Shown here piece after piece: positions 1 to 10,500 of a stretch of 37,097 bases of DNA. The translations under genes were made by a program, and so were the position numbers. How positions within the stretch are numbered: the stretch's first letter is position 1; every line of letters starts with the position of its first letter. Origin of the DNA: Collinsella sp. Lineage in GTDB: Bacteria > Actinomycetota > Coriobacteriia > Coriobacteriales > Coriobacteriaceae. Under the pieces are notes generated by a model, which did not search any database, was not told the origin of the DNA, and worked only from the letters and a program-made list of their open reading frames with translations. Location: positions 1 through 37,097 of the forward strand of contig DYAA01000203.1 in assembly GCA_019419405.1 (NCBI GenBank), in the 5' to 3' direction.

Positions 1-33
1 CGGCGAAAATCTTTGTTACTATAGTCGAGCTAA

Positions 34-110
34 CGGGTTGTGGCTCAGTTTGGTAGAGCACTGCGTTCGGGACGCAGGGGTCGCTGGTTCAAATCCAGTC
101 AACCCGACCA
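34..110 (+). tRNA. tRNA-Pro (anticodon CGG)
   Basis: A complete cloverleaf can be folded. The acceptor stem CGGGTTG (34-40) pairs with CAACCCG (100-106), followed by an encoded ACCA. The anticodon stem CTGCG/CGCAG encloses loop TTCGGGA, giving anticodon CGG, which reads proline CCG. The T arm TGGTTCAAATCCA is standard. A Pribnow-like TACTAT lies just upstream (about 18-23), but its -35 element would be at or beyond the window edge. A T-tailed terminator follows within 11 bases, so this is a single-gene tRNA unit. Confidence 0.97.
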
Positions 111-120
111 GAGCATGAGG

Positions 121-149
121 AGGGACCGCTTCTTGCGGTCCCTTTTTTT
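121..149 (+). terminator. Intrinsic terminator of tRNA-Pro
   Basis: A 9-bp perfect stem, AGGGACCGC (121-129) with GCGGTCCCT (135-143), has a 5-nt loop and ends in a run of seven T. It closes the tRNA-Pro transcript before the tatA promoter. Confidence 0.92.
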
Positions 150-157
150 AGCTATTG

Positions 158-186
158 TTGTGATACCGCGGCACCCGCGGTATACT
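158..186 (+). promoter_or_regulatory. tatA promoter with a palindrome in its spacer
   Basis: A -35 like TTGTGA (158-163) and -10 TATACT (181-186) are separated by 17 bases. The spacer is filled by an inverted repeat with 9-bp perfect arms (163-171 and 175-183) around a 3-base centre. The right arm overlaps the -10 box. The placement suggests an operator where a dimeric regulator would block RNA polymerase, but no regulator is identified in the window. It could also act as an early transcript hairpin if initiation is further upstream. Confidence 0.6.
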
Positions 187-222
187 CATTCGAGCTTGTC
201 TCGCTGTATTGTGGAGGTCTAC

Positions 223-498
223 ATGTTTGGACTGAGGGCTCCTGAGCTCATCATCATTCTCGTCGTTGTCCTGATTATCTTCGGGCCCAAGAACCTGCCG
301 AAGCTCGGCAAGTCCCTCGGCTCTACCGTCAAGAATATCCGCGAGGGTATGGAGGGCGACGATAAGGGCGAAACCAAGCAGGCCGAGGACGTTGTGGTCG
401 AGGAGTCCAAGGAGGACAAGGAGATCGCAGAGCTCGAGGCCAAGCTCGCTGCTGCTAAGCAAAAGAAGGCAGAGGACAGCGACGCGGACGCAGAGTAG
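223..498 (+). CDS. tatA: Sec-independent protein translocase subunit TatA
   Basis: This 91-residue protein has the TatA plan: an N-terminal transmembrane helix (about residues 8-20, ELIIILVVVLIIFGP), the invariant FGP hinge, an amphipathic helix beginning with KNLPKLGKSLG, then a long acidic/lysine-rich tail. TatA oligomers form the translocation patch that lets folded, twin-arginine-signal proteins cross the membrane. The ATG at 223 is chosen because it follows GTGGAGG (211-217) and gives the canonical start MFGLRAPEL; longer in-frame extensions run through the tRNA and promoter. It is monocistronic, with its own promoter and terminator and no tatC nearby. TatB-type proteins are similar, but the short length favours TatA. 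The Tat-type lipoprotein at 33833-34813 is a plausible client. Confidence 0.93.
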   Translation: MFGLRAPELIIILVVVLIIFGPKNLPKLGKSLGSTVKNIREGMEGDDKGETKQAEDVVVEESKEDKEIAELEAKLAAAKQKKAEDSDADAE

Positions 499-523
499 TC
501 CCATCCCTTTGGGGTGAGCACCT

Positions 524-556
524 GACCGGCTTGCCCGCAGGCTAGCCGGTCTTTTT
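524..556 (+). terminator. Intrinsic terminator after tatA
   Basis: GACCGGCT (524-531) pairs perfectly with AGCCGGTC (544-551), followed by five T. It lies 25 bases after the tatA stop. Confidence 0.88.
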
Positions 557-604
557 CGTTTTGTTGACAGTTGATCGTTACATCATAGTTGGGGAGATAT
601 CCGT

Positions 605-1075
605 ATGGACGCAAGCCAGATCGTACTGACCGCTGAGGGCCGCCAGAAGCTCGTCGAGGAGCTCGCTTGGCGTGAGGGCGATTACGCCAAGGAGATCGTC
701 GAGGACATCAAGGAAGCCCGTGCGTTCGGCGACCTTTCGGAGAACTCCGAGTACGACGCCGCCAAGGACAAGCAGGCCCAGAATGCTGCTCGCATTGCCG
801 AGATTCAGGCCATCCTCGCCAACGCTCAGGTTGCTGCCACCACGGGCGATCTGACCGTCTCCATCGGTTCCACCGTTTCTCTGATCGATCCCAACGGTGA
901 GGTCATGGAAGTCACGCTCGTCGGTACCACCGAGACCAACTCGCTCGAGCACAAGATCTCCAACGAGTCTCCGGTCGGCCATGCCATCATCGGTCACGGC
1001 GAGGGCGACTCCGTCGAGGTCGTTACGCCTTCCGGCAAGACTCGCGTCTACACCATCGCCAAGATCGCACGCTAG
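605..1075 (+). CDS. greA: Transcription elongation factor GreA
   Basis: The product is 156 residues, the normal GreA length. The N-terminal coiled coil (about 1-75) reaches into the RNA polymerase secondary channel and stimulates cleavage of backtracked transcripts. The tip carries the family signature GDLSENSEYDAAKDKQ with the acidic Asp/Glu residues needed for cleavage. The C-terminal FKBP-like domain ends with the typical SPVGHAIIGHGEGDSVEV segment. The ATG at 605 has GGGGAG (591-596) at good spacing. A perfect TTGACA (564-569) lies upstream, but no convincing -10 sits at standard distance. A weak hairpin separates it from lysS, so the two may be partly co-transcribed. Confidence 0.96.
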   Translation: MDASQIVLTAEGRQKLVEELAWREGDYAKEIVEDIKEARAFGDLSENSEYDAAKDKQAQNAARIAEIQAILANAQVAATTGDLTVSIGSTVSLIDPNGEVMEVTLVGTTETNSLEHKISNESPVGHAIIGHGEGDSVEVVTPSGKTRVYTIAKIAR

Positions 1076-1103
1076 ACCACGGTCCCGCGTAAAGGTATGT
1101 TTT

Positions 1104-1136
1104 CGCTCCCTGGGACCGAATCCTGGGGAGCGTTTT
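1104..1136 (+). terminator. Possible weak terminator or attenuator between greA and lysS
   Basis: CGCTCCC (1104-1110) pairs with GGGAGCG (1126-1132) and is followed by TTTTAATTT. The stem is short and the T tract interrupted, so read-through into lysS, whose ribosome binding site starts at 1142, is likely. Confidence 0.45.
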
Positions 1137-1154
1137 AATTTGAGGAGCTAACTT

Positions 1155-3119
1155 ATGGCAGAGAACCAGAACGCCGCCGATCAGGCATCGACGCTCAACG
1201 ACGAGCGCGCCACCCGCCTGGCCAAGCGCGCCGCCCTGTTCGAGGCGGGCCAGAACCCCTATCCCGAGCACTCCGAGATTGAGGACTACGTCGTCGACAT
1301 CGAGACTAAGTACGCCGAGCTCACCGATGGCGAGGACACCGAGGACGTCGTGAAGATCGGCGGCCGTGTGGTCGCCAAGCGCGGTCAGGGCAAGATCATG
1401 TTCATCGTCGTGCGCGACGCGACCGGCGAGATCCAGCTGTTCTGCCGCATCAACGATATGGACGAGGCCGCCTGGAATACGCTCAAGGCCCTCGACCTGG
1501 GCGATATCCTGGGCGTGACCGGCGTAGTCGTGCGCACCAAGCGTGGCCAGCTTTCCGTTGCCCCCAAGAGCGCGACGCTGCTGTCCAAGGCCGTTCGCCC
1601 GCTGCCCGAGAAGTTCCACGGTCTCTCCGACAAGGAGACCCGCTATCGTCAGCGTTATGTCGACCTGATTGCCAACGACGACGTTCGCGAGACCTTCCGC
1701 AAGCGCTCACAGATCCTCTCCACGTTCCGCCGCTTTATGGAGTCCGATGGCTACATGGAGGTTGAGACTCCTATCCTGCAGACCATCCAGGGCGGAGCTA
1801 CTGCCAAGCCGTTCATCACGCACTTCAACGCGCTCGATCAGGAGTGCTATCTGCGTATCGCCACCGAGCTGCACCTCAAGCGCTGCATCGTCGGCGGCTT
1901 TGAGCGTGTTTTCGAGATCGGCCGCATCTTCCGCAACGAGGGTATGGACCTTACCCACAACCCCGAGTTCACCACGATGGAGGCCTACCGCGCCTTCTCC
2001 GATCTCGAGGGCATGAAGGCGCTCGCCCAGGGTGTCATTAAGGCCGCTAACAAGGCTATCGGCAACCCCGAGGTTATTGAGTACCAGGGCCAGACCATCG
2101 ACCTTTCTGGTGAGTGGGCAAGCCGTTCCATGACCGATATCGTCTCCGACGTGCTCGGCAAGCAGGTCACCATCGACACGCCGGTTGAGGAGCTTGCTGC
2201 CGCCGCACGCGAGAAGGGCCTGGAGATCAAGCCCGAGTGGACCGCCGGCAAGATCATCGCCGAGATCTATGACGAGCTGGGCGAGGACACCATCGTCAAC
2301 CCCACCTTCGTGTGCGATTACCCCATCGAGGTTAGCCCGCTTGCCAAGCGCTTTGAGGATGATCCGCGCCTGACCCATCGCTTTGAGCTGGTCATCGCCG
2401 GTCACGAGTACGCCAACGCGTTCTCCGAGCTCAACGACCCGGTCGACCAGGCCGAGCGCTTCGCTGCCCAGATGGCCGAGAAGGCCGGCGGCGACGATGA
2501 GGCCATGGAGTACGACGAGGATTACGTGCGTGCCCTCGAGTACGGTATGCCTCCCGCGGGTGGCATCGGCATCGGTATCGACCGCGTGGTCATGCTGCTC
2601 ACCAACCAGGCTTCCATCCGCGACGTGCTGCTGTTCCCGCACATGAAGCCCGAGAAGGGTTTCCAGTCCGGTGCCGCTGCTGCCAAAGCTGCCGAGGCCG
2701 GCAACACCGCGAGCCCCTTCGTCAAGCCGCTCAAGCCCACGGTTGATTATTCCAAGATTGCCGTCGAGCCGCTGTTTGAGGAGTTCGTCGACTTTGATAC
2801 CTTCTCCAAGAGCGACTTCCGCGCCGTGAAGGTCAAGGCATGCGAGGCCGTCAAGAAGTCCAAGAAGCTGCTGAACTTTACGCTCGATGACGGCACCGGC
2901 ACCGACCGCACCATCCTCTCCGGCATTCACGATTATTACGAGCCCGAGGACCTGGTCGGCAAGACCCTGCTCGCCATCACCAACCTGCCTCCGCGCAAGA
3001 TGATGGGCATCCCCAGCTGCGGTATGCTCATCAGCGCCATCCACGAGGAGGAGGGCGAGGAGCGTCTCAACCTGATCCAGCTCGACGCTTCCATCCCCGC
3101 CGGCGCAAAGATGTACTAA
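1155..3119 (+). CDS. lysS: Lysyl-tRNA synthetase (class II) with C-terminal EMAPII/Trbp111-like tRNA-binding domain
   Basis: This charges tRNA-Lys with lysine. The N-terminal OB-fold anticodon-binding domain (about 55-170) includes RGQGKIMFIVVRDATGEIQ. The class II catalytic core follows, with motif 2 FEIGRIFRNEG (about 252-264), the HNPEFTTMEAY segment and motif 3 GIGIGIDRVVMLL (about 469-482). Standard LysRS ends near residue 500; this one is 654 residues. After an Ala-rich linker (about 495-525) comes a domain of about 120 residues matching the tRNA-binding domain of bacterial MetRS C-termini, Trbp111 and EMAPII (FRAVKVKACE, LVGKTLLAITNLPPRKMMGIPS, GMLISA). The tail probably adds general tRNA affinity. 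The ATG follows GAGGAG (1142-1147). Confidence 0.96.
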   Translation: MAENQNAADQASTLNDERATRLAKRAALFEAGQNPYPEHSEIEDYVVDIETKYAELTDGEDTEDVVKIGGRVVAKRGQGKIMFIVVRDATGEIQLFCRINDMDEAAWNTLKALDLGDILGVTGVVVRTKRGQLSVAPKSATLLSKAVRPLPEKFHGLSDKETRYRQRYVDLIANDDVRETFRKRSQILSTFRRFMESDGYMEVETPILQTIQGGATAKPFITHFNALDQECYLRIATELHLKRCIVGGFERVFEIGRIFRNEGMDLTHNPEFTTMEAYRAFSDLEGMKALAQGVIKAANKAIGNPEVIEYQGQTIDLSGEWASRSMTDIVSDVLGKQVTIDTPVEELAAAAREKGLEIKPEWTAGKIIAEIYDELGEDTIVNPTFVCDYPIEVSPLAKRFEDDPRLTHRFELVIAGHEYANAFSELNDPVDQAERFAAQMAEKAGGDDEAMEYDEDYVRALEYGMPPAGGIGIGIDRVVMLLTNQASIRDVLLFPHMKPEKGFQSGAAAAKAAEAGNTASPFVKPLKPTVDYSKIAVEPLFEEFVDFDTFSKSDFRAVKVKACEAVKKSKKLLNFTLDDGTGTDRTILSGIHDYYEPEDLVGKTLLAITNLPPRKMMGIPSCGMLISAIHEEEGEERLNLIQLDASIPAGAKMY

Positions 3120-3122
3120 CTA

Positions 3123-3149
3123 GTTACGCGGTTCTACGAACCGCGTAAC
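3123..3149. repeat. Perfect inverted repeat just after lysS
   Basis: Two 12-base arms, GTTACGCGGTTC (3123-3134) and GAACCGCGTAAC (3138-3149), are perfect complements around a 3-base loop, three bases after the lysS stop. There is no T tract, so it is more likely a transcript 3'-end stabiliser or pause hairpin than a terminator. Confidence 0.75.
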
Positions 3150-3197
3150 GGCTCGACGCTGCGCGGGCCGCATTTGGACAATCTGACGTTCAACTTC

Positions 3198-3232
3198 AAG
3201 GGCGCGACCAGGAGGTCAGCGCCCTTTCGTTT
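3198..3232 (+). terminator. Probable intrinsic terminator of lysS
   Basis: AAGGGCGC (3198-3205) pairs with GCGCCCTT (3219-3226), followed by TCGTTT. The T tract is short. It lies in the 348-base gap between lysS and the next gene, which otherwise holds two inverted repeats and no gene. Confidence 0.65.
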
Positions 3233-3286
3233 CACGTCACCTTGTCACAAATGCGACCCGCTCGCTGACGTTGCCAACACATCGAT

Positions 3287-3344
3287 GTAGTCATTGGGGA
3301 CGTTCTTAAACGACTAGTCATTCAAGAACGTCCCCAATGACTAC
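3287..3344. repeat. Palindromic element with 21-bp perfect arms (GGGGACG core)
   Basis: The left arm 3287-3307 and right arm 3324-3344 are exact reverse complements over 21 bases, with a 16-base centre that itself contains a partial copy (ACTAGTCATT). The arms carry TCATTGGGGACGTTCTT. The GGGGAC core recalls the GGGGACAGG core of the other palindromes in this window, so it may be a related REP-like element. Confidence 0.85.
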
Positions 3345-3467
3345 CCAACGACCGCACCGGCGCATTGACGATTTTGCGTCTCCCGTGCCCGACAGCCGTC
3401 TCTTTTATGTTTCCTTTAGCCGTCGCTGCCTAGGATGGGGGTTAGTCGATAGGAAGGGAGCATCGGG

Positions 3468-5036
3468 ATGGACGATGCGAGCGAGCGCGCGATCGAAGAG
3501 GACATGCTCGATCAGTTTAATTACTTTGATGATGAGGACGAGGAGCTGATCGACCGTCGCGAGCCGGCATCGCTTGACTCATTTGACCTAGTGGGTGAAG
3601 GGGCTGATGAGGTTGAGAATGAATCGACGGAACCCCCACAGCCTTCGCGCCCCGACTCGCTGCTTTCGAGAATTTCTTTGCACCACGGTGTCCGTGCCGG
3701 CGCGCTCCATATGAAAACTGACTGGCGCCAGATCGTGACGGCAGGCGATGAGCTTGCCGTCGATGCGCCACTTATCGACAAATCATCCATCATTTGCCGC
3801 ACCGGCATGCTTATGCTCGCGAGCGGAACGGGTGCCTGGCGTGTACGCGATACCATGAATCGCGTCGCCGCCGTGCTCGGTGTCACCATCCACGTTGACT
3901 TAAGTCTCCTGTCGTTTGAGTGTACTTGTATTGAAGATGGTCACTGCTTTAACGAAGTCGTCAGCTTGCCCACAACGGGCGTCAATACCCATCGCATTTG
4001 GATGATGGAGAGCTTCCTTAAGGAAATCGAGACATATGGCCGTCGTTTTACGGTGCATGAGTATCACGAGATGCTCAAGACCGTTGAGAGTTCAAAACCT
4101 GATTACACTTCCTGGCAACAGGGCCTTGCGGCGGCCTGTGCTTGCGGCGCCTTCGTCTTTTTGCTCGGCGGCGGTCCTATCGAGATGGTCTGTGCATTTG
4201 TGGGCGCTGGTGTCGGTAACTTTGCTCGCTCCCATATTCTTAAGCAGGGCCTTGGCCAGTTTAGCGCGCTGACGATCGGCGTTGCACTCGCTTGCGTCTC
4301 GTATCTGCTGGCATTGCTCGGTCTTGGCCAGGTCATACCGGGGGCAATGTCGCACCAAGAAGGCTATATCGGCGCCATGCTCTTTGTGATCCCCGGCTTT
4401 CCTCTCATTACGGCAGGTCTCGACATCGCTAAGCTCGACATGCGAAGCGGCATTGAGCGTCTTTCGTATGCTGTGTCGATTATTGTGATGGCGACGCTCG
4501 TAGGTTGGATGGTTGCCGAGTGTGTTGGCCTGGCGCCGGACGACTTTGCGTCGCTCGGCCTTTCGCCGCTTGCCCTTACGCTCTTGCGCGTGCTAATGAG
4601 CTTCGTTGGCGTATTCGGCTTCTCAGTGATGTTCAACAGCCCGGTAAAGATGGCCACGGCAGCTGGGCTGATCGGCGCCGTGTCCAATACCTTGCGTCTG
4701 ACCCTTGTCGATGCGCCGACGCTGTTTCCCTTCCTGGGCCTGAGCGTAGGTATGCCTCCCGAGGCGGCAGCGTTTATTGGCGCGCTGGTATCGGGGCTGC
4801 TCGCGAGCTTAGCCGAAATCAAGCTCACCTACCCACGTATCGCCCTCACGGTGCCATCGATTGTCATTATGGTGCCGGGCTTGTATCTGTATCGCTCGAT
4901 GTATTACATGTGCACCTTCGACACGGTCAATATGCTCGGCTGGTTTGTGCGTGCAGTGCTCATCGTGGCGTTTTTGCCCGTTGGCCTGGGTGTGGCGCGT
5001 ACGCTCACCGACCCTCGCTGGCGCCACACCAGCTAA
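3468..5036 (+). CDS. ThrE-family threonine/serine exporter (fused ThrE_1 and ThrE_2 halves)
   Basis: This 522-residue integral membrane protein is probably an amino-acid exporter of the ThrE (DUF1212/DUF3815) family. Residues 1-75 are acidic and probably disordered. The soluble N-terminal domain (about 85-220) contains the ThrE-like segments RTGMLMLASGTGAWRVRDTM and YGRRFTVHEYHEML. Five hydrophobic helices follow (about 225-350), then a second bundle (about 370-515) matching the small ThrE_2 unit, so both halves are in one polypeptide as in Corynebacterium ThrE. The ATG at 3468 follows AGGAAGGGAG at about 3451-3460. The gene stands alone between repeat-rich gaps. The substrate is inferred from the family only. 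Confidence 0.85.
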   Translation: MDDASERAIEEDMLDQFNYFDDEDEELIDRREPASLDSFDLVGEGADEVENESTEPPQPSRPDSLLSRISLHHGVRAGALHMKTDWRQIVTAGDELAVDAPLIDKSSIICRTGMLMLASGTGAWRVRDTMNRVAAVLGVTIHVDLSLLSFECTCIEDGHCFNEVVSLPTTGVNTHRIWMMESFLKEIETYGRRFTVHEYHEMLKTVESSKPDYTSWQQGLAAACACGAFVFLLGGGPIEMVCAFVGAGVGNFARSHILKQGLGQFSALTIGVALACVSYLLALLGLGQVIPGAMSHQEGYIGAMLFVIPGFPLITAGLDIAKLDMRSGIERLSYAVSIIVMATLVGWMVAECVGLAPDDFASLGLSPLALTLLRVLMSFVGVFGFSVMFNSPVKMATAAGLIGAVSNTLRLTLVDAPTLFPFLGLSVGMPPEAAAFIGALVSGLLASLAEIKLTYPRIALTVPSIVIMVPGLYLYRSMYYMCTFDTVNMLGWFVRAVLIVAFLPVGLGVARTLTDPRWRHTS

Positions 5037-5069
5037 TTGGTGCAAGGGGGACAGGTTACTTTGCACCAA
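5037..5069. repeat. REP-like palindrome abutting the ThrE stop codon
   Basis: TTGGTGCAA (5037-5045) pairs with TTGCACCAA (5061-5069) around GGGGGACAGGTTACT. It begins at the first base after the TAA of the exporter gene. It shares the GGGACAGG core with copies at 24336, 26044, 28059, 30791 and 31894, although its arms differ. Confidence 0.75.
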
Positions 5070-5072
5070 ATG

Positions 5073-5139
5073 AGTTGCGGTGAAATAGGGACTGAATTGC
5101 TGCTTAAAGGGTCAAAACAGTCCGTATTCCACCGCAACT
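5073..5139. repeat. Second palindrome, 21-base arms with two mismatches
   Basis: The left arm 5073-5093 (AGTTGCGGTG...) and right arm 5119-5139 (...CACCGCAACT) are complementary at 19 of 21 positions. It sits in tandem with the previous palindrome in the 313-base gap between the exporter and the DUF2798 gene. No ORF is credible there. Confidence 0.8.
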
Positions 5140-5255
5140 TATGGGGTCGGGGGATTATTGGTGCCCTGCATCTTCATAAACTCAACGCTTACGAAGCGCG
5201 GGGTTTTCGTGCTAGGCTGGTTTCACCACATAAGTAGTCGCAGACGCACGTACCA

Positions 5256-5305
5256 CGGGCGGGCGAGATGAAGTCCCAACAGCTCCATCTTGCCCGCCCG
5301 TTTTT
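5256..5305 (+). terminator. Strong intrinsic terminator upstream of the DUF2798 gene
   Basis: The 15-base arms 5256-5270 and 5286-5300 (CGGGCGGGC... with ...GCCCGCCCG) pair throughout with one G-T wobble, then five T. It stands 215 bases after the exporter stop and 45 bases before the next start. It could therefore end a short leader or small RNA, or act as an attenuator for the downstream gene. Confidence 0.88.
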
Positions 5306-5349
5306 GTTGCGTGGTGCCGCGGCACAACACAGAGAGGAATCTGCCCTTT

Positions 5350-5943
5350 ATGCCTATCAACAAACGAGAGAGCCTGCTGTTCACCTTTATCATGTGCTTT
5401 TGCATGGTGCTCTGGATGAGCATCTACAACGTTGCCCTGCAGCATGGGGCCATCAACGGCGAGGTTGTTGCCGCCGCGTGGCTCGGCTTCCCCGTTGCCT
5501 ACGTTTTTGCCATGTGCTGCGACTGGTTTGTTGCCAGCCCCCTTGCCAAGGGTTTCGCCTTTAAATTCCTGGTCACGCCGGGCAAGAGCTCGCCGCTTGC
5601 CATGGCGCTCGCCGTCAGCTTCTGCATGGTCGTCCCTATGGTCATCATCATGTCGCTCTACGGTGCGTGCGAGGGCCTGTTCCACATGCCCGGCGGCCCG
5701 CTCGCAAACCTGCAGGCACTGCCGATGATGTGGCTCGTTAACATTCCGCGCAACTTTATCATGGCCCTGCCCTGGAACCTGCTGGTGGCCGGTCCGGTTG
5801 CTCGCTTTGTCTTCCGCCGCGCCTTTCCCATGGGAACCGTCTTCGAAGAGCAGCATATGGAGCTCGTGCGCATGCCGGGTGCTCCCGCTGCCGATGCTGT
5901 CAATGACGTTGCCGAGGACATGGGTGTCGAGCCCGCCTGCTAG
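5350..5943 (+). CDS. DUF2798-type four-helix membrane protein
   Basis: This 197-residue membrane protein has two related hydrophobic units: residues about 1-85 (two helices, with ESLLFTFIMCFCMVLWMSIYN) and about 80-170 (two helices, with MALAVSFCMVVPMVIIMSLYG). The pattern F/V-x-M-x-x-x-M-x-x-x-x-x-Y-N/G repeats in both, which matches the duplicated DUF2798 family. The function of the family is unknown. The ATG at 5350 follows AGAGAGG (5331-5337); an earlier in-frame ATG at 5290 lies inside the terminator and is rejected. The C-terminal tail of about 30 residues is acidic and cytoplasmic-looking. Neighbours give no functional hint. Confidence 0.78.
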   Translation: MPINKRESLLFTFIMCFCMVLWMSIYNVALQHGAINGEVVAAAWLGFPVAYVFAMCCDWFVASPLAKGFAFKFLVTPGKSSPLAMALAVSFCMVVPMVIIMSLYGACEGLFHMPGGPLANLQALPMMWLVNIPRNFIMALPWNLLVAGPVARFVFRRAFPMGTVFEEQHMELVRMPGAPAADAVNDVAEDMGVEPAC

Positions 5944-6067
5944 ACAGCAGCTCAAAACCAAACCGCCAAACGGACCCGAGCAATTCCTTTTTTGTAGACG
6001 TTGTCGTGCGGCTACGGGCGGGAAAGGTCCCAACGGTTAACATATACTCCATATGGGTAAAGAGACC

Positions 6068-6093
6068 AAAGCGCTGCCGCGGGGCGGCGCTTT
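6068..6093 (+). terminator. Hairpin between the DUF2798 gene and clpC
   Basis: AAAGCGC (6068-6074) pairs with GCGCTTT (6087-6093) around a GC-rich interior. Only TTTGCGTTTG follows, so termination would be weak. A TATACT (6043-6048) just upstream could be the clpC -10 box without a clear -35. In that case the hairpin would lie in the clpC leader. Confidence 0.4.
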
Positions 6094-6129
6094 GCGTTTG
6101 AAAAACTAGCTCGTCTAAGAGGAACTAGC

Positions 6130-8772
<2,643 letters not shown>

Positions 8773-8798
8773 GTTGTGGCGACAATTTGATACGTGTA

Positions 8799-8830
8799 AT
8801 CGAGGCGTTCTGGCAAGGGCGCCTCGATTT
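8799..8830 (+). terminator. Intrinsic terminator after clpC
   Basis: ATCGAGGCG (8799-8807) pairs perfectly with CGCCTCGAT (8820-8828). The T tract is only TTTG, so termination may be inefficient. Confidence 0.7.
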
Positions 8831-8985
8831 GTAGAGCTGCGAAGTTATGACCGTTGCGCTATGCGGTTCGCCGTTAGCCGATGATGCAAGGGCGCTCGGC
8901 GTTTTCGACTGGTTTATGCACGCAAAGTCTGGGAATATACAAGTCGCATGTCTTACTGTCTAACCAGTTGCGCCAAGGAGGCACC

Positions 8986-10443
8986 ATGGATTACAAGATT
9001 ACCGGCTACGAGCCCGCCCGGCTGTTCCATTTCTTTGAGGAGGTCAGCGCGATCCCCCGTGGGTCTGGCAACGAGAAGGGCATCAGCGATTTCTTGGTTG
9101 CGTTTGCTAACGAGCACGGCCTCGATGTGTACCAGGACGAGGTCTACAACGTCATCATTCGCAAGCCCGCTTCTGCCGGCGCCGAGAATGCCCCGACCGT
9201 GATGTTGCAGGGCCACATCGATATGGTGTGCGACAAGTTGGGCTCTGTTGAGCACGACTTTACGACCGACGGTATCGACCTGGTCGTCAAGGACGGCGTC
9301 CTCACCGCTAACGGCACCACCCTGGGCGCCGACAACGGTATCGCCGTCGCTCTGATGCTCACTGTTCTCGATGACGATTCGATCGTTCACCCCGCCCTCG
9401 AGTGCGTATTCACCACCGACGAGGAGACTGGCCTGGTCGGCGCCGAGACGCTCGACAAGTCCCAGATTAGCGCCCGCACCATGATTAACCTTGACTCCGA
9501 GGAAGAGGGCGTGGCCACCGTTAGCTGCGCCGGCGGCGTCGTCGTTACCTACACCTGCCCCATCGTGCGTGAGCACAAGACCGGCAGCACCCTCACGCTC
9601 GACATCTCCGGCCTGCTGGGCGGTCACTCCGGCAGCGATATCCACCTGGAGCGCGGCAACGGCAACCTCATCATGGCTCGCATCATCGACCGTCTGATGG
9701 TTGCCGGCGAGCCCGCCATCGTTAGCTTTAACGGCGGCACCAAGGACAACGCCATCAACCGTGAGTGCAAGGCTGTTCTGGTCTACGCCGACCACGCTGC
9801 CGCCGAGGCCGCGGCCCAGATCGCAAAGGGCATCATCGCCGACGTCACTGCCGAGCTCGAGGTCTTCGACCCCGGCTTTGCCTGCACCGTTGAGATTGCC
9901 GACGACGCCGAGGTCGAGGCCATGCACCAGAAGTCCGCGCTTGCCCTCATCCGCGCCCTGCGTCTTGCCCCTAACGGCGTGATTCGCCGCAACGTCGCCA
10001 CCGACGGCTCCGTCGAGGTTTCCTCCAACATCGGTGTGGTTGCCACTTCTGACGACGAGGTCAAAATCATGCTGTCCCCGCGCTCCTCGATCACCTCGCT
10101 GCAGAACGAGTTCAAGGACCGCCTGCAGACGCTGGCCGATGTCCTGGGCTTCGACGCCAAGTTTGAGTTCGAGTATCCCGGCTGGAGCTATGCCGAGCAT
10201 TCGCCGGTCCGTGACGTCTTTGTCGAGAGCTATCGCGAGCTCTTTGGCTCCGAGCTGCGCATCGAGTCCATTCACGCCGGCCTTGAGTGCGGCCTGTTTG
10301 CCGAGGCCCTGCACGGCCTGGACGCCATCGCCGTGGGCCCGACGCTCTCCGATGTTCACACCCCGGACGAGAGCATGGAGCTCGCTTCTGCCGAGCGCTT
10401 CTACGAGCTGCTCATCGACGTCCTCAAGCGCCTCGCTGCGTAA
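8986..10443 (+). CDS. pepD: Aminoacyl-histidine dipeptidase (PepD, M20 family)
   Basis: This 485-residue cytoplasmic metallodipeptidase is of the PepD/carnosinase type and cleaves Xaa-His and other dipeptides. M20 metal-site motifs are present: QGHIDMVCDK (about 75-84, metal His and following Asp), LGADNGIAVA (bridging Asp), TDEETGLVGA (about 144, catalytic and metal Glu), NLDSEEEG, and GGHSGSDIHLERGN in the lid/dimerisation domain. Near the C-terminus are GLECGLF and the final metal-ligand region with VGPTLSDVHTPDE. The ATG at 8986 has AAGGAGG at ideal spacing; an earlier in-frame ATG at 8881 has no ribosome binding site. The gene is monocistronic and ends at a T-rich terminator facing hipA. 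Confidence 0.95.
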   Translation: MDYKITGYEPARLFHFFEEVSAIPRGSGNEKGISDFLVAFANEHGLDVYQDEVYNVIIRKPASAGAENAPTVMLQGHIDMVCDKLGSVEHDFTTDGIDLVVKDGVLTANGTTLGADNGIAVALMLTVLDDDSIVHPALECVFTTDEETGLVGAETLDKSQISARTMINLDSEEEGVATVSCAGGVVVTYTCPIVREHKTGSTLTLDISGLLGGHSGSDIHLERGNGNLIMARIIDRLMVAGEPAIVSFNGGTKDNAINRECKAVLVYADHAAAEAAAQIAKGIIADVTAELEVFDPGFACTVEIADDAEVEAMHQKSALALIRALRLAPNGVIRRNVATDGSVEVSSNIGVVATSDDEVKIMLSPRSSITSLQNEFKDRLQTLADVLGFDAKFEFEYPGWSYAEHSPVRDVFVESYRELFGSELRIESIHAGLECGLFAEALHGLDAIAVGPTLSDVHTPDESMELASAERFYELLIDVLKRLAA

Positions 10444-10500
10444 AGGTCGCGCTAGCAGCAGTTCGAGCCACGTGCTAGCGGATTGCAAATGACATTACGA

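Noticed and set aside
564..589. greA promoter from TTGACA and CATAGT
   Set aside because: The TTGACA is perfect, but the spacing of 14 bases to a weak -10 is not acceptable, so it was not listed as a promoter.
1707..3044. 445-residue minus-strand ORF opposite lysS
   Set aside because: It mirrors the GC-rich codons of lysS, is low in complexity (L, G, V, D) and shows no family motif.
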